The notes beneath the pieces are model-generated. The model was not told where the DNA came from. It worked only from the letters and a program-made list of their open reading frames with translations, and searched no databases. DNA of 64,000 nt from Pseudomonadota bacterium (lineage in GTDB: Bacteria; Pseudomonadota; Gammaproteobacteria; Burkholderiales; Burkholderiaceae_C), in contig JADFIG010000005.1 of assembly GCA_022566735.1 (NCBI GenBank), positions 62,001 through 126,000 of the forward strand, in the 5' to 3' direction. The position numbers were made by a program, and so were the translations under genes. Of the stretch, positions 25,200 through 33,854 are shown in pieces (position 1 is the stretch's first letter; each line of letters starts with the position of its first letter).

Positions 25200-27968
25200 A
25201 TGTACAGCTTGCCCGCCATCCATTTGTGCATCATCCAGCCGCCCGGCTACATCCACTCTTTGGGCTTCCTGGATCAGGCGCGCTATTTCCGTCATCAGTT
25301 CCGTCGCATGGGGGCAGAGGTCACGCTCTCCAAGAACAGATTGCGGCACGACGCCGTGAACATCATCTTCGGCGCTCACCTCGGGTTCGAGGCCAGCCTG
25401 CGCACCCGCTACAGCTGCATCTTCGTCAACCTGGAGCAGTTGGGCCAAGGTGGCGCGAGCATGCCCGCCAGCTACATGAGCCTGCTGGGATCGTCCGCGG
25501 TGATCGATTACGACGCGCGCAACGTTCCGGCCTACACCCAGCATGTGGACGACGTCTCTGTCGTGCCCTTCCTGAATGCGCCGTACTTGCAGTCGGACGA
25601 CGTCGTGCCCTTGCGAGATCGCCCCATTGACGTGCTGTTCATCGGCAGCCTCAATGATCGGCGGCGAGACATGCTGGCGCGGATCGAATCGACGGGTGCC
25701 AAGGTGGTCTTGTTCGACGCGCCCTTGTATGGGCCCGAGAGAGACAGTTTCATCAAGCAGGCCAAGTGTGTCTTCAATGCGCACTTCTATGAGTCCAGTC
25801 GCTTCGAGCAGGCCCGCGTGTCGCTGTGTCTGTCGCTTGGGACGCCAGTCGTGTCGGAGCGGTTGCCAGCATCCGGGCCGCATCCCGCCTTTGAAGACAG
25901 TGTGTTCTGGGTCAACGATGACACGCTCGAGTCGTTCTTTGCGGACATCTTTCCGTCAGAAGCCTACGTGCGGGAGGCCGAGAGGCAGTTGTCCAACTTC
26001 CGCTCCTTCGACCCGATCGAGGCCTATGCCGATGTGCTGGCGTTTGCGGCGGGTTTTGGGCAGGCCCACCAGGGCGCCAGGCCTCAGGAGGTCTGGCGCC
26101 CTCATCAGATCAACCTGGGCTCTGGCAAGGATTACAAGCCCGGCTGGCTGAACATCGACGTGCTGGACCGGGCCGAGCCGGACCTGTTGCTGGACCTGGG
26201 TTGCCAGGTCGAGTGGCCGGTGAGAGCGCAGACCGCGTATGCGGGGCCGCTTGAGCTGGATGCCGGCAGCGTGGATGTGATCTATGCGAATAACGTGCTG
26301 GAGCACGTTCCCGATTTGCCGACGTTGATGTCGAACTGCCTCGATCTGTTGAAGGTCGGAGGCCGCTTCCTCATCGAGGTGCCCTACGAGCACGCGCAGA
26401 CTGCCTGGCAGGATCCCACGCACATCCGCGCCATGAACGAGCGATCCTGGGTGTACTACACCGATTGGTTCTGGTACCTGGGTTGGTTTGAGAGCCGCTA
26501 CAAGGTCGATCAGTTCACTTACCTCGACACCCAGTTGAAAGAATGCGGCCGTGAACAGGCGGCCTTCATGAAGGTGCTCCTGGTCAAGGTCGAGACCACG
26601 ATGCAGGAGCGCATGATCGCGCGGGCCATGCAGGCCAACTTTGGTGGAATCCCGGACGACGAGACGGCGGTGCCGCAGGGGCGGTCTGCTTCCACTTGCG
26701 TTGACGTGGCCGGGGGCCTGGCAGGGAGCCCGCTGGTTCCCTTGCAGCCGCGCGTCGCCCCGCGGGCCGAGGCTGGGCCCTGGCTGGTGCTGGCGCCCTC
26801 GCATGATGACCATGTCACCGAGAACTTTTCATGGCATCTGGCAAACGCACTGCGGGCCCATGGCCACACGGTCCACGAAGTCAATGTCTCGGGTGATCCG
26901 GGGGAGCAACTTCAGGGCGTCGACCTGGGCCGCTTGTCCGGCGTGATCAGCGTGGGTGCAGTGCCTTTGGGGCTGAGCATCGGAGGGGTGCCATTTCACC
27001 GTGTGGTGACCTGCCCGTACCATGCCTACGTGCTGGATTCGATCGTCTACGATCTGGCGCGTGTGCCGGCTGTGGGTGAGTTCATTCACGACGCCTGGTC
27101 CAGTGAGCGGCTCATCCCTGTGCTGGCCGAAGGAAGCTATCTTCAGTTGGCGCGATCCGGCAGCCGCCCCTTGCTGCCGCCCCAGAGCCGGTATGTGCCG
27201 TTCGCCGCCTTCACCGTGCCTTTCGCCGATGATGCGACTCCCAAGGCGCTGCCTCCGCAGAACCGCCTGCTGGTTGTCGGGGCGCTGGGACGTGAGCTGT
27301 CTGGCGGGGCCATCCGTCAGGATCTGATGCAGACCCTGCAGGATGCCAACCGCTGCGCGCTGTCGCACAACGAACTCGGCCGATTGGCGGACAGGTTGCT
27401 GGCCCCATCGGCACCTGGCAATCCGATGCTCGATGTCAGCGAGGTGCTGAATCTGCATGGTGTCGACTTGTTCACTCCCGATATGCTGCACCTGGGGTGC
27501 GCGGCGGACTCGTTCCTCAAGCGCTCCCGCCGCCTCGCCGGTGTGATGGCGCTGCGTGGACAGCCTGTCGATTTCATCGGGCCAGGCTGGGAGGACGCCT
27601 TTGGCGACGAGCCAGGCTTCCGGTTCCTCGGATCCGTTGAGCACCCCCATCTGCCAAGGCTGATGGCCTTGTACAAGGGCGTCGTCAATTTCGATCCGAA
27701 CTGGTCATGGGGCATGCACGATCGCGCCTACACGGCTCTGTCGCTGGGCGTGCCCGTGATGACGCATGCGAACCGCGCCATCCAGGACGAGGGCCTGCCT
27801 GCAGGGCTGGTGCATGAGTTCCTCCCGAACGCGCCTGTGCTGGCCGGTGCGGCTGCCGAGTGCCTGGCAAAACCGCATGGTTTCCACGAGCCGGTTTCTA
27901 TGGACAAGATCGGCTGGCAGGCGCGCATGTCGCTCATGCTGCAGTCGTGCACGGAGGTGCAATCATGA
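25200..27968 (+). CDS. Three-domain glycosyltransferase-methyltransferase-glycosyltransferase protein
   Basis: 922 residues. Residues 1-290 resemble CgeB/GT1-like transferases (IDVLFIGSLNDRRRDML, VSLCLSLGTPVVSERLP). Residues 300-490 are a class I SAM methyltransferase: INLGSGKDYKPGWLNIDV (motif I), VDVIYANNVLEHVPDLPTLM and VGGRFLIEVPYEHA. After a Pro/Val linker, residues 525-915 form a second transferase-like unit (WLVLAPSHDDHVTENFSWHLANAL, RLLVVGALGREL, VNFDPNWSWGMHDRAYTALSLG). The start at 25200 was chosen over an in-frame ATG at 25053 that overlaps the previous gene. Base composition is less GC-biased than that of housekeeping neighbours. It probably extends and O-methylates the flagellin glycan; this is inference. 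Confidence 0.8.
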   Translation: MYSLPAIHLCIIQPPGYIHSLGFLDQARYFRHQFRRMGAEVTLSKNRLRHDAVNIIFGAHLGFEASLRTRYSCIFVNLEQLGQGGASMPASYMSLLGSSAVIDYDARNVPAYTQHVDDVSVVPFLNAPYLQSDDVVPLRDRPIDVLFIGSLNDRRRDMLARIESTGAKVVLFDAPLYGPERDSFIKQAKCVFNAHFYESSRFEQARVSLCLSLGTPVVSERLPASGPHPAFEDSVFWVNDDTLESFFADIFPSEAYVREAERQLSNFRSFDPIEAYADVLAFAAGFGQAHQGARPQEVWRPHQINLGSGKDYKPGWLNIDVLDRAEPDLLLDLGCQVEWPVRAQTAYAGPLELDAGSVDVIYANNVLEHVPDLPTLMSNCLDLLKVGGRFLIEVPYEHAQTAWQDPTHIRAMNERSWVYYTDWFWYLGWFESRYKVDQFTYLDTQLKECGREQAAFMKVLLVKVETTMQERMIARAMQANFGGIPDDETAVPQGRSASTCVDVAGGLAGSPLVPLQPRVAPRAEAGPWLVLAPSHDDHVTENFSWHLANALRAHGHTVHEVNVSGDPGEQLQGVDLGRLSGVISVGAVPLGLSIGGVPFHRVVTCPYHAYVLDSIVYDLARVPAVGEFIHDAWSSERLIPVLAEGSYLQLARSGSRPLLPPQSRYVPFAAFTVPFADDATPKALPPQNRLLVVGALGRELSGGAIRQDLMQTLQDANRCALSHNELGRLADRLLAPSAPGNPMLDVSEVLNLHGVDLFTPDMLHLGCAADSFLKRSRRLAGVMALRGQPVDFIGPGWEDAFGDEPGFRFLGSVEHPHLPRLMALYKGVVNFDPNWSWGMHDRAYTALSLGVPVMTHANRAIQDEGLPAGLVHEFLPNAPVLAGAAAECLAKPHGFHEPVSMDKIGWQARMSLMLQSCTEVQS

Positions 27969-29005
27969 AGGTTGCCATCGTGGGCGGCGGTTGGTATGGC
28001 TGCCACATCGCATCGTCCTTGCACGCGCACGGCGTCGAAGTGGCGCTGTTCGAAAAAAACGGACGCCTGTTTGACGAGGCCTCCGGCAACAACCAGTTCC
28101 GATTGCATCAGGGCCTGCACTACGCGCGATCCGCGTCGACCCGCTACCAGTCGCGAGATGGCTATCACCGGTTTGTCGAGCGCTACCCCAAGCTCTCCAG
28201 GACCGTCGAAAGCAACATCTACCTGGTTCCCAAAGAAACCTCGCTGATCGACTACGACACCTACTTCTCCATCATGTTGTCGAGCGGGATCAACCTCGAC
28301 AAGGTCCCGCTCAACAGCATCGACTGGCTCAATCGGTCTGCCTTCGAGGGGGCCATCCGTTGCGATGAGCGTGTGGTGCTGACCAGCAGTGCCCGCGCGC
28401 ACTTCGAAAGCCGTCTGGATGGCTTGGTGAGGCTCCATCACCGCGTCACCGACCTTCAGGTGCGTGACGACAAGGTGCGGATCGATGGCGAGCATTTTGA
28501 CTACATGATCGATGCCACCTGGGGCGCTCTGTCGTTTCATGCGACGAGGGACCAGCAGGTGTTCTACGAGCCCACCTTGCTGCTCTACTATCGGCAGCGC
28601 GGTGGGGACAATGTGTTTCCAGCCGTCACGCTGGTCGATGGTGCACTGTGGTCGGTCTATCCGACCGAGGACGACAGGATGTTCACCTTGTCGTCGGTGA
28701 CACACACGCCGCTGGCGAACTGCCGCAGCAAGGACGAGGCGTATGCGGTCCTGGCAGACGTGACCTCCGATCTGGTCGCGCGCAAGCGAGCACTCATGGA
28801 AAAGGAAGTGCAGCCTTACATGCCCGAATTTCTTGAACGTTTTGAGTTCGTGGGGCCGCAGTTCGCCATCAAGACCAAGCCGCGCGGACTGTCAGAGAAC
28901 CGGGCTTGTGGCGTCGACGTGCAAGGTCGCTACATCGGCGTGCAGTCCGGCAAGATCGACAACATCTTCTTTGCCAACGACAGGATCCTGGGACTCCTGC
29001 TGTGA
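27965..29005 (+). CDS. FAD-dependent oxidoreductase (DAO-like)
   Basis: 346 residues. The N-terminal Rossmann motif is VAIVGGGWYGCHIASSL, with Glu in ALFEK about 20 residues later binding the FAD ribose. YMIDATWGAL is a typical second FAD-family segment (D-x-[AT] near residue 180) and the C-terminus GVDVQGRYIGVQSGKIDNIF is consistent with the fold. It overlaps the previous gene by 4 bases (ATGA) with GGAGGT upstream, so it is translated together with the transferase. The substrate may be a sugar or amino-sugar of the flagellin glycan; the sequence does not identify it. Confidence 0.8.
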   Translation: MKVAIVGGGWYGCHIASSLHAHGVEVALFEKNGRLFDEASGNNQFRLHQGLHYARSASTRYQSRDGYHRFVERYPKLSRTVESNIYLVPKETSLIDYDTYFSIMLSSGINLDKVPLNSIDWLNRSAFEGAIRCDERVVLTSSARAHFESRLDGLVRLHHRVTDLQVRDDKVRIDGEHFDYMIDATWGALSFHATRDQQVFYEPTLLLYYRQRGGDNVFPAVTLVDGALWSVYPTEDDRMFTLSSVTHTPLANCRSKDEAYAVLADVTSDLVARKRALMEKEVQPYMPEFLERFEFVGPQFAIKTKPRGLSENRACGVDVQGRYIGVQSGKIDNIFFANDRILGLLL

Positions 29006-29017
29006 GCCGTCACCGAC

Positions 29018-29809
29018 ATGACTGACCGTGTTTTGCTTGGTTACACCGGCTTTGTCGGACAGAACCTGCTCCGGCAACGCCCGTTTGATCTTTGCGTCAA
29101 CCGCAGCAACATCGCCGACCTGAAGGGCGTGCACGCCGATCTGCTGGTGGTGTCCGCCATGCCGGCCGAGAAATGGCGCGCCAATCAGAACCCCGATGAG
29201 GATTTGGCCAACCTTCGGCGACTGCAGGCCTCGCTGACGGGTGTTTCGGCCAAGCGGGTGGTGCTCATCTCGACGGTCGATGTGTATCCCCATCCCCATG
29301 GGGTGGATGAGGACGCCACGATCAAGGAGGCATTGCAGCAGCCTTACGGGGCGCACCGCCTTCGGCTGGAGCAATGGGTGCGGGAGCGTTTCGAGCGCTG
29401 CACCATCGTCCGCCTGCCCGGCTTGTTCGGCCCCGGCTTGAAGAAGAACGTGCTGTTCGATTTGCTGCATGGCCATCAGACTCAGCTGATTCACCTGGAT
29501 GCACAGTTCCAGTGGTATCCCATCACGCGTCTGGCCGAGGACATCGAGCAGGCCTTGGCGCACGACCTGTCTTGCGTGAATGCCGCGGTCGAGCCGGTGC
29601 GAACGAAGGACATTGTTGACCGATTCTTCCCCGGCATGGACTTGCAGGCACAGCCACAGCCGCCCGCGCGGTATGGCATCACGTCTCGACATTCAGCCTT
29701 GTTTGGTGGGCAGAGCGGTTTCTGGCTGAGCCGCGATCAGGTGCTGGAAAGCATCGGGGAGTGGATCCTCAGCGAGGGCGGGGCTCACGCAGGCGGGAGG
29801 TCTGCGTGA
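29018..29809 (+). CDS. NAD-dependent epimerase/dehydratase-like SDR protein with altered catalytic Lys
   Basis: 263 residues. The N-terminal GYTGFVGQNLL is a G-x-x-G-x-x-G cofactor motif; VVLISTVDVYP corresponds to the strand carrying the SDR Ser/Thr. The catalytic Tyr would be in PYGAHRLRLEQW, where the usual YxxxK reads YxxxR. RLPGLFGPGLKKNVLFDLL matches the extended-SDR substrate region. It is shorter than typical sugar epimerases (about 310 residues). It lies 12 bases after the FAD gene and overlaps the next by 4 bases. Lys-to-Arg may reduce or change activity; a nucleotide-sugar reaction is inferred from context. Confidence 0.75.
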   Translation: MTDRVLLGYTGFVGQNLLRQRPFDLCVNRSNIADLKGVHADLLVVSAMPAEKWRANQNPDEDLANLRRLQASLTGVSAKRVVLISTVDVYPHPHGVDEDATIKEALQQPYGAHRLRLEQWVRERFERCTIVRLPGLFGPGLKKNVLFDLLHGHQTQLIHLDAQFQWYPITRLAEDIEQALAHDLSCVNAAVEPVRTKDIVDRFFPGMDLQAQPQPPARYGITSRHSALFGGQSGFWLSRDQVLESIGEWILSEGGAHAGGRSA

Positions 29810-30633
29810 CGGACCTTCGGTTTGCATGCTCGAACATTGCCTGGTCTGATCAGGATGCGTCGGAGGCATTGGCGCTGCTGCGTGAGAACGGCGTCAGCGG
29901 CATCGAAGTCGCGCCCACCAGAATCTGGCCAGACTGGCAGGGTGCCTCGCTCGCTTCTGCCAGGCGGTGGGCCGCGCAGTTCGCCGACATGGGCTTCTGT
30001 GTCCCGTCCATCCAGGCGTTGCTGTTTGGCAAGCCCGACGCGCAGCTCTTTGGTGCCGATGGCGGGCGTGCATTCGAGGCGCACCTGCGGGATCTGGCCC
30101 CACTGGGGGGCGCATTGGGAGCCCGCGCCGCCGTGCTGGGCGCACCCCGAAACCGTCAACGAGGCAACATGCCCTCCGATGCAGCCGAAGCGCATGCCTG
30201 CGATGTTTTTCGCCGGTTGGCGGTGGTGTATGCGGATGCCGGCATGGTGCTGGCGCTGGAGCCGGCCCGGCCGGAGTACGGCGGTGACTTCATCACCACG
30301 ACCGCCGATGCGCTGAGGATGGCCGAGCGGGTGGATCACCCGGGATTGGGTGTGCACCTGGACGCGGCGGCACTTCACTCGGCAGGTGAGCGTCTGGCGG
30401 ACATCTGGGATTTGTCCCGCGGCAGGCATCTGGCCCACTACCAGCTCAGCGAGCCGGATCTGGGTGGGTTCGAGACCCCGGTGGCACCTCATCTGGACAA
30501 CCTGGCCTTCCTCCAGCGCGTGGCATGGCAGGGCTGGTGTGCGATCGAGATGCGCGCGCAACCTCAGGGGCTGAAGCAGTCTGGCCCCTGGGGGCTGCTG
30601 GCGGCTGCCCGCAGGGCGGCCTGCATGGGCTGA
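29806..30633 (+). CDS. TIM-barrel sugar-phosphate isomerase/epimerase-like protein
   Basis: 275 residues from a GTG at 29806 preceded by GGGAGG and overlapping the previous stop. The AP-endonuclease-2/xylose-isomerase-like barrel shows RFACSNIAW, ENGVSGIEVAPTRIWP (Glu), VLALEPARPEYGGDFITT (metal Glu), GLGVHLDAAAL (metal Asp) and LAHYQLSEPD (His). Family members isomerise or epimerise sugars using a divalent metal. It closes the glycosylation group, whose stop is only 10 bases from the convergent dgt stop. Confidence 0.8.
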   Translation: MTDLRFACSNIAWSDQDASEALALLRENGVSGIEVAPTRIWPDWQGASLASARRWAAQFADMGFCVPSIQALLFGKPDAQLFGADGGRAFEAHLRDLAPLGGALGARAAVLGAPRNRQRGNMPSDAAEAHACDVFRRLAVVYADAGMVLALEPARPEYGGDFITTTADALRMAERVDHPGLGVHLDAAALHSAGERLADIWDLSRGRHLAHYQLSEPDLGGFETPVAPHLDNLAFLQRVAWQGWCAIEMRAQPQGLKQSGPWGLLAAARRAACMG

Positions 30634-30643
30634 AGCTGGGAGC

Positions 30644-31771
30644 TCAGAACAGCCGCCGCCCCGTCAGCCGCTCGTGCTCCCGCACGGCGAAGCGGTCGGT
30701 CATGCCGGCGATGTAGTCGGCCACGGCGCGGTGGCGGTCGATGCGTTCGGCGAAGGCGCTCTGCATCTCCTGGGGCGCGGCCACGTAGGCGTGGAACAGC
30801 TCGCCCAGCACCTGCTTGGCCCGCGCCGTGGTCTCGTTGACCTGCGGGTGCCGGTACAGCTCCTTGAACAGGAAGCGCTTGAGCTGGGTGCTGGCCTCGC
30901 GCATGGCGGGGCTGAAGCGCACCAGCGGCGGGCACTGGCGGGCCTCGTTGGCGTTCAGCGGCATGTGCTCGGCGATGCGCGCGCGCGTGGCGTCGATGAC
31001 GTCATAGACCTGCTGCGACAGCATGCGGCGGATGCTGTCGAACAGCAGGCGGCGGCCCTTGGCGTGGGGGAACTCGCGCAGCGTCTCGTCGCGGAAGCGC
31101 ACGAACAGCGGCACCGCTTCGAGCTGGTCCAGCGTGATCAGGCCGGAGCGCACCCCATCGTCGATGTCGTGGGCGTTGTAGGCGATCTCGTCGGCCAGAT
31201 TGCACAACTGCGCTTCCAAGCTGGGCTGGGTGCCCTTGAGGAAGCGCTGGCCAACGCCGCCGGGTTCGCGCTCCTCCAGCAGTTCGGCATGGCGGCGCGA
31301 GCAGTGCTTGAGGATGCCCTCGCGCGTCTCGAAGCTCAGGTTCAGGCCGTTGTAGGGCAGGTAGCGCTCTTCCAGCTCGTCGACCACCCGCAGCGACTGC
31401 AGGTTGTGCTCGAAGCCGCCGTGCTCGGCCATGCAGTCGTTGAGGACGTCCTGTCCGGCGTGGCCGAAGGGCGTGTGGCCCAGGTCGTGGGCCAGCGCGA
31501 CGGCCTCCACCAGGTCCTCGTTGAGGCCCAGCGAGCGCGCGATCGAGCGCCCCAGCTGCGCCACCTCCAGCGAATGCGTCAGCCGCGTGCGGAACAGGTC
31601 GCCTTCGTGGTTGAGGAAAACCTGCGTCTTGTAGACCAGGCGCCGGAAGGCCGTGCTGTGCACGATGCGGTCGCGGTCGCGCTGGAACTCGCTGCGCGTC
31701 GGCGCGCTCGGCTCGGGAAAACGCCGCCCACGCGAGCGGTCGGGCTGGCTGGCGTAAGGGGCGGTCCACAT
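30644..31771 (-). CDS. dgt: Deoxyguanosinetriphosphate triphosphohydrolase (dGTPase-like HD protein)
   Basis: 375 residues. It carries the HD-domain metal ligands: the first His in THSLEVAQLGRSIARSL, the HD pair in ALAHDLGHTPFGHAG and the late Asp in CNLADEIAYNAHDIDDG. It hydrolyses dGTP to deoxyguanosine and triphosphate; the length fits the shorter, non-enterobacterial dGTPase subfamily. It lies 19 bases downstream of aroB and is probably co-transcribed with it. Confidence 0.92.
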   Translation of the reverse strand: MWTAPYASQPDRSRGRRFPEPSAPTRSEFQRDRDRIVHSTAFRRLVYKTQVFLNHEGDLFRTRLTHSLEVAQLGRSIARSLGLNEDLVEAVALAHDLGHTPFGHAGQDVLNDCMAEHGGFEHNLQSLRVVDELEERYLPYNGLNLSFETREGILKHCSRRHAELLEEREPGGVGQRFLKGTQPSLEAQLCNLADEIAYNAHDIDDGVRSGLITLDQLEAVPLFVRFRDETLREFPHAKGRRLLFDSIRRMLSQQVYDVIDATRARIAEHMPLNANEARQCPPLVRFSPAMREASTQLKRFLFKELYRHPQVNETTARAKQVLGELFHAYVAAPQEMQSAFAERIDRHRAVADYIAGMTDRFAVREHERLTGRRLF

Positions 31772-31790
31772 GGCTGAAGGCGGCGGCGGT

Positions 31791-32921
31791 TCAGCGGACG
31801 TGGGCGGCGATCACCTCGCGCACCAGGGCCTCGGGGGCGGGGCGCATGCCCGCCTGGCCGAGCGGGCCGATCACGACGAAGCGGATCTCCCCGCCCTCGG
31901 CCTTCTTGTCCACCTGCATCAACTCCAGGTAGCGTTCGGCGCCCAGGTCCGGTCCCTTGACGGGCAGGCCGGCGCGCGCAATGAGTGCCTGGATGCGCCG
32001 CGAGGTGGCCTCGTCGATCAGGCCCAGGCGGGCGGACAGGTCGGCCGCCATCACCATGCCGCAACCCACGGCCTCGCCGTGCAGCCACGCGCCGTAGCCC
32101 AGGCCGGCCTCGATGGCGTGGCCGAAGGTGTGGCCGTAGTTCAGGATGGCGCGCAGGCCGGCTTCCTTTTCGTCCTGGCCCACCACCCAGGCCTTGATCT
32201 CGCACGAGCGCTTGACCGCGTGCAGCAAGGCCGCGCGGTCGCGCGCCAGCAGCTTGTCCAGGTTGGCTTCCAGCCAGCCGAGGAAGTCGGCGTCGGCGAT
32301 GGGGCCGTACTTGATGACCTCGGCCAGGCCGGCCAGCAGCTCGCGCTGCGGCAGGGTGTCCAGCGTCGCCAGGTCGCAGACCACGCGCAGCGGTTGGTAG
32401 AACGCGCCGATCATGTTCTTGCCGGCGGGGTGGTTGATGGCCGTCTTGCCGCCCACGGACGAATCCACCTGCGCCAGCAGCGTGGTGGGCACCTGCACGA
32501 AGGGCACGCCACGCATGTAGCAGGCCGCGGCAAAACCGGTCATGTCGCCGATCACGCCGCCGCCCAGCGCGTAGAGCACCGTCTTGCGGTCGGCCGCCTC
32601 TTCCAGCAGTTTCGTGAACACCTGGTTGAGCGCCGGCCAGTCCTTGAACTGCTCGCCATCGGGCAACTCGATGTCCAGCACCTGCTGGTGCAGCGGGGCG
32701 ATGGCCTCGCGCAGTCGGGCGGTGTAGAGCGGCCCCACCGTGGTGTTGGTGACGATCAGCGCCTTGGCCGAGCGGGGCAGGCCGGCGAAGCTCTCGGCCT
32801 TCAGCAGGCCCTCGCCGATGAGGATGTCGTAGCTGCGATCGCCGAGGTCGATGGGCACGACCGTGTGATCGACGGTGGGAGCGGACGGGGAGGAAGAGGG
32901 AGCGGAAGAAGCGGATGCCAT
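31791..32921 (-). CDS. aroB: 3-Dehydroquinate synthase
   Basis: 376 residues. Second step of the shikimate pathway, NAD- and Zn-dependent. Motifs: [17 protein letters not shown] at the start, [72 protein letters not shown], and the metal region [12 protein letters not shown] with [10 protein letters not shown]. The ATG at 32921 was preferred to one at 33035, which would add a 38-residue non-conserved tail. aroK, which usually precedes aroB, is not adjacent here; the upstream neighbour is the SRP RNA gene. Confidence 0.96.
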   Translation of the reverse strand: MASASSAPSSSPSAPTVDHTVVPIDLGDRSYDILIGEGLLKAESFAGLPRSAKALIVTNTTVGPLYTARLREAIAPLHQQVLDIELPDGEQFKDWPALNQVFTKLLEEAADRKTVLYALGGGVIGDMTGFAAACYMRGVPFVQVPTTLLAQVDSSVGGKTAINHPAGKNMIGAFYQPLRVVCDLATLDTLPQRELLAGLAEVIKYGPIADADFLGWLEANLDKLLARDRAALLHAVKRSCEIKAWVVGQDEKEAGLRAILNYGHTFGHAIEAGLGYGAWLHGEAVGCGMVMAADLSARLGLIDEATSRRIQALIARAGLPVKGPDLGAERYLELMQVDKKAEGGEIRFVVIGPLGQAGMRPAPEALVREVIAAHVR

Positions 32922-32962
32922 GCGGTCACACGGGTGCGCGGTCGGCGCATTCGTCAGGCACC

Positions 32963-33011
32963 CCGAACTTTCGCCGAAGTTCTTTCGCGAGGTTCCTTCG
33001 CGGAAGTTCGG
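32963..33011. repeat. Short tandem/inverted repeat between ffs and aroB
   Basis: On the minus strand, three imperfect 13-14 base units (AACTTCCGCGAAGG, AACCTCGCGAAAG, AACTTCGGCGAAAG) follow each other, and the block is bounded by CCGAACTT and AAGTTCGG as an 8-base inverted pair. It lies 43 bases downstream of the SRP RNA and 42 bases upstream of aroB. It could be a terminator-like structure for ffs or an operator for aroB. Confidence 0.5.
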
Positions 33012-33053
33012 TCCCGGCCGCGACGCGAGGGGCATCAGACACTGTCAGGAAAG

Positions 33054-33157
33054 TGGGTGACGAGCCTGAACCCTGGCACTGGAGGCAAACGGTTGGGGCT
33101 GCTTCGTTCCCGACCTGACCCGGTTGGCCGCGCCCCCATGCAGGGAGGCCCGTCACC
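33054..33157 (-). ncRNA. ffs: Signal recognition particle 4.5S RNA
   Basis: The minus strand carries the SRP domain IV core: GGTCAGGTC, then G-GGAA-C, then GAAGCAGCC. The usual closing pair C-G of the GGAA tetraloop is here G-C, a compensatory change that supports a real hairpin. The ends pair as GGTGACG/CGTCACC, giving a rod of about 104 bases like the E. coli 4.5S RNA. A TACAAT -10 hexamer lies at 33162-33167, about 6 bases before the inferred 5' end. Exact ends are estimates. Confidence 0.88.
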
Positions 33158-33161
33158 GTCC

Positions 33162-33167
33162 ATTGTA
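33162..33167 (-). promoter_or_regulatory. -10 hexamer of the SRP RNA gene
   Basis: TACAAT on the minus strand, positioned so that transcription would begin near 33156, at the base of the predicted terminal stem. No convincing -35 was identified. Confidence 0.6.
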
Positions 33168-33209
33168 CGCGAGGCCGGCCGGTTCTGCTGGCCCCGCGCG
33201 TCCTCAGGT

Positions 33210-33797
33210 TCAGGTCTTGTCGCCCAGCAGCAGCGGCTTGAGCATGTTGTCGGCCGGGTTACCGCCGATCCAGATGCGCAGGATGGCGTTGTAGAAGCCA
33301 CCGTCGGGCAGGGGCGAGCCCAGTTGCTTGCCGTTGAGGGTGATGGTGGTGCCCACGGCGGGGTTGTAGTCGCCCAGGATGACGTCGCCCTTCTTCACGC
33401 CTTCGAACTCGGTGAACAGGTCGCCGAACTTGGTGATCTGGTTCACGTAGCGGGTCTTCTCGTCCTTTTCCAGGTTCTTGTTGATGCCTGCCAGGAAGGC
33501 CTGGCCAAACTCGTCGGAGGTCAGGTCACGCAGGAAGACGATCTTGAAGCGCTTGGGGCCGTTGAGGGCCAGCACGTCGGCGGTGGTGGTCTTCTTCTCG
33601 GTCAGGTACAGGCCGATGGCGTAGACCTTGAACACCGCCTTGATGCGGGCACCGGCGCCATTGAGCACCAGGTTCTTGCCCGCCACGGTGGCGGTGTCTT
33701 CGAGCTTGGCGCCCTGCACCTCGACAGCGTGGGCGGTGGACAGCGAACCCAGGGCCAGGGCGGCTGCGGTCATGAGGGCGGTGATGTGAGCTTTCAT
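33210..33797 (-). CDS. Secreted chalcone-isomerase-like protein
   Basis: 195 residues. A signal peptide (ITALMTAAALALGSLSTAHA) precedes a chalcone_3-type domain: LVLNGAGARIKAVFKVYAIGLYLTEKKTT, FKIVFLRDLTSDEFGQAFLAGI, FTEFEGVKKGDVILGDYNPAVGTTITLNGKQLG and FYNAILRIWIGGNPAD. Bacterial members are periplasmic, lack proven chalcone isomerase activity and probably bind lipid-like ligands. It stands alone, between the SRP RNA gene and a chemoreceptor. Confidence 0.87.
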   Translation of the reverse strand: MKAHITALMTAAALALGSLSTAHAVEVQGAKLEDTATVAGKNLVLNGAGARIKAVFKVYAIGLYLTEKKTTTADVLALNGPKRFKIVFLRDLTSDEFGQAFLAGINKNLEKDEKTRYVNQITKFGDLFTEFEGVKKGDVILGDYNPAVGTTITLNGKQLGSPLPDGGFYNAILRIWIGGNPADNMLKPLLLGDKT

Positions 33798-33854
33798 CAG
33801 GGGTGTCCTTGGGGTTCGGAAGGAAGGGGGCAGGAGGTTCGGGCGGCGGTCGCT

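Noticed and set aside
23171-30633. Possible prophage or transposon origin of the glycosylation island
   Set aside because: No integrase, transposase, terminal repeats or tRNA junction is visible. Composition differs only mildly.
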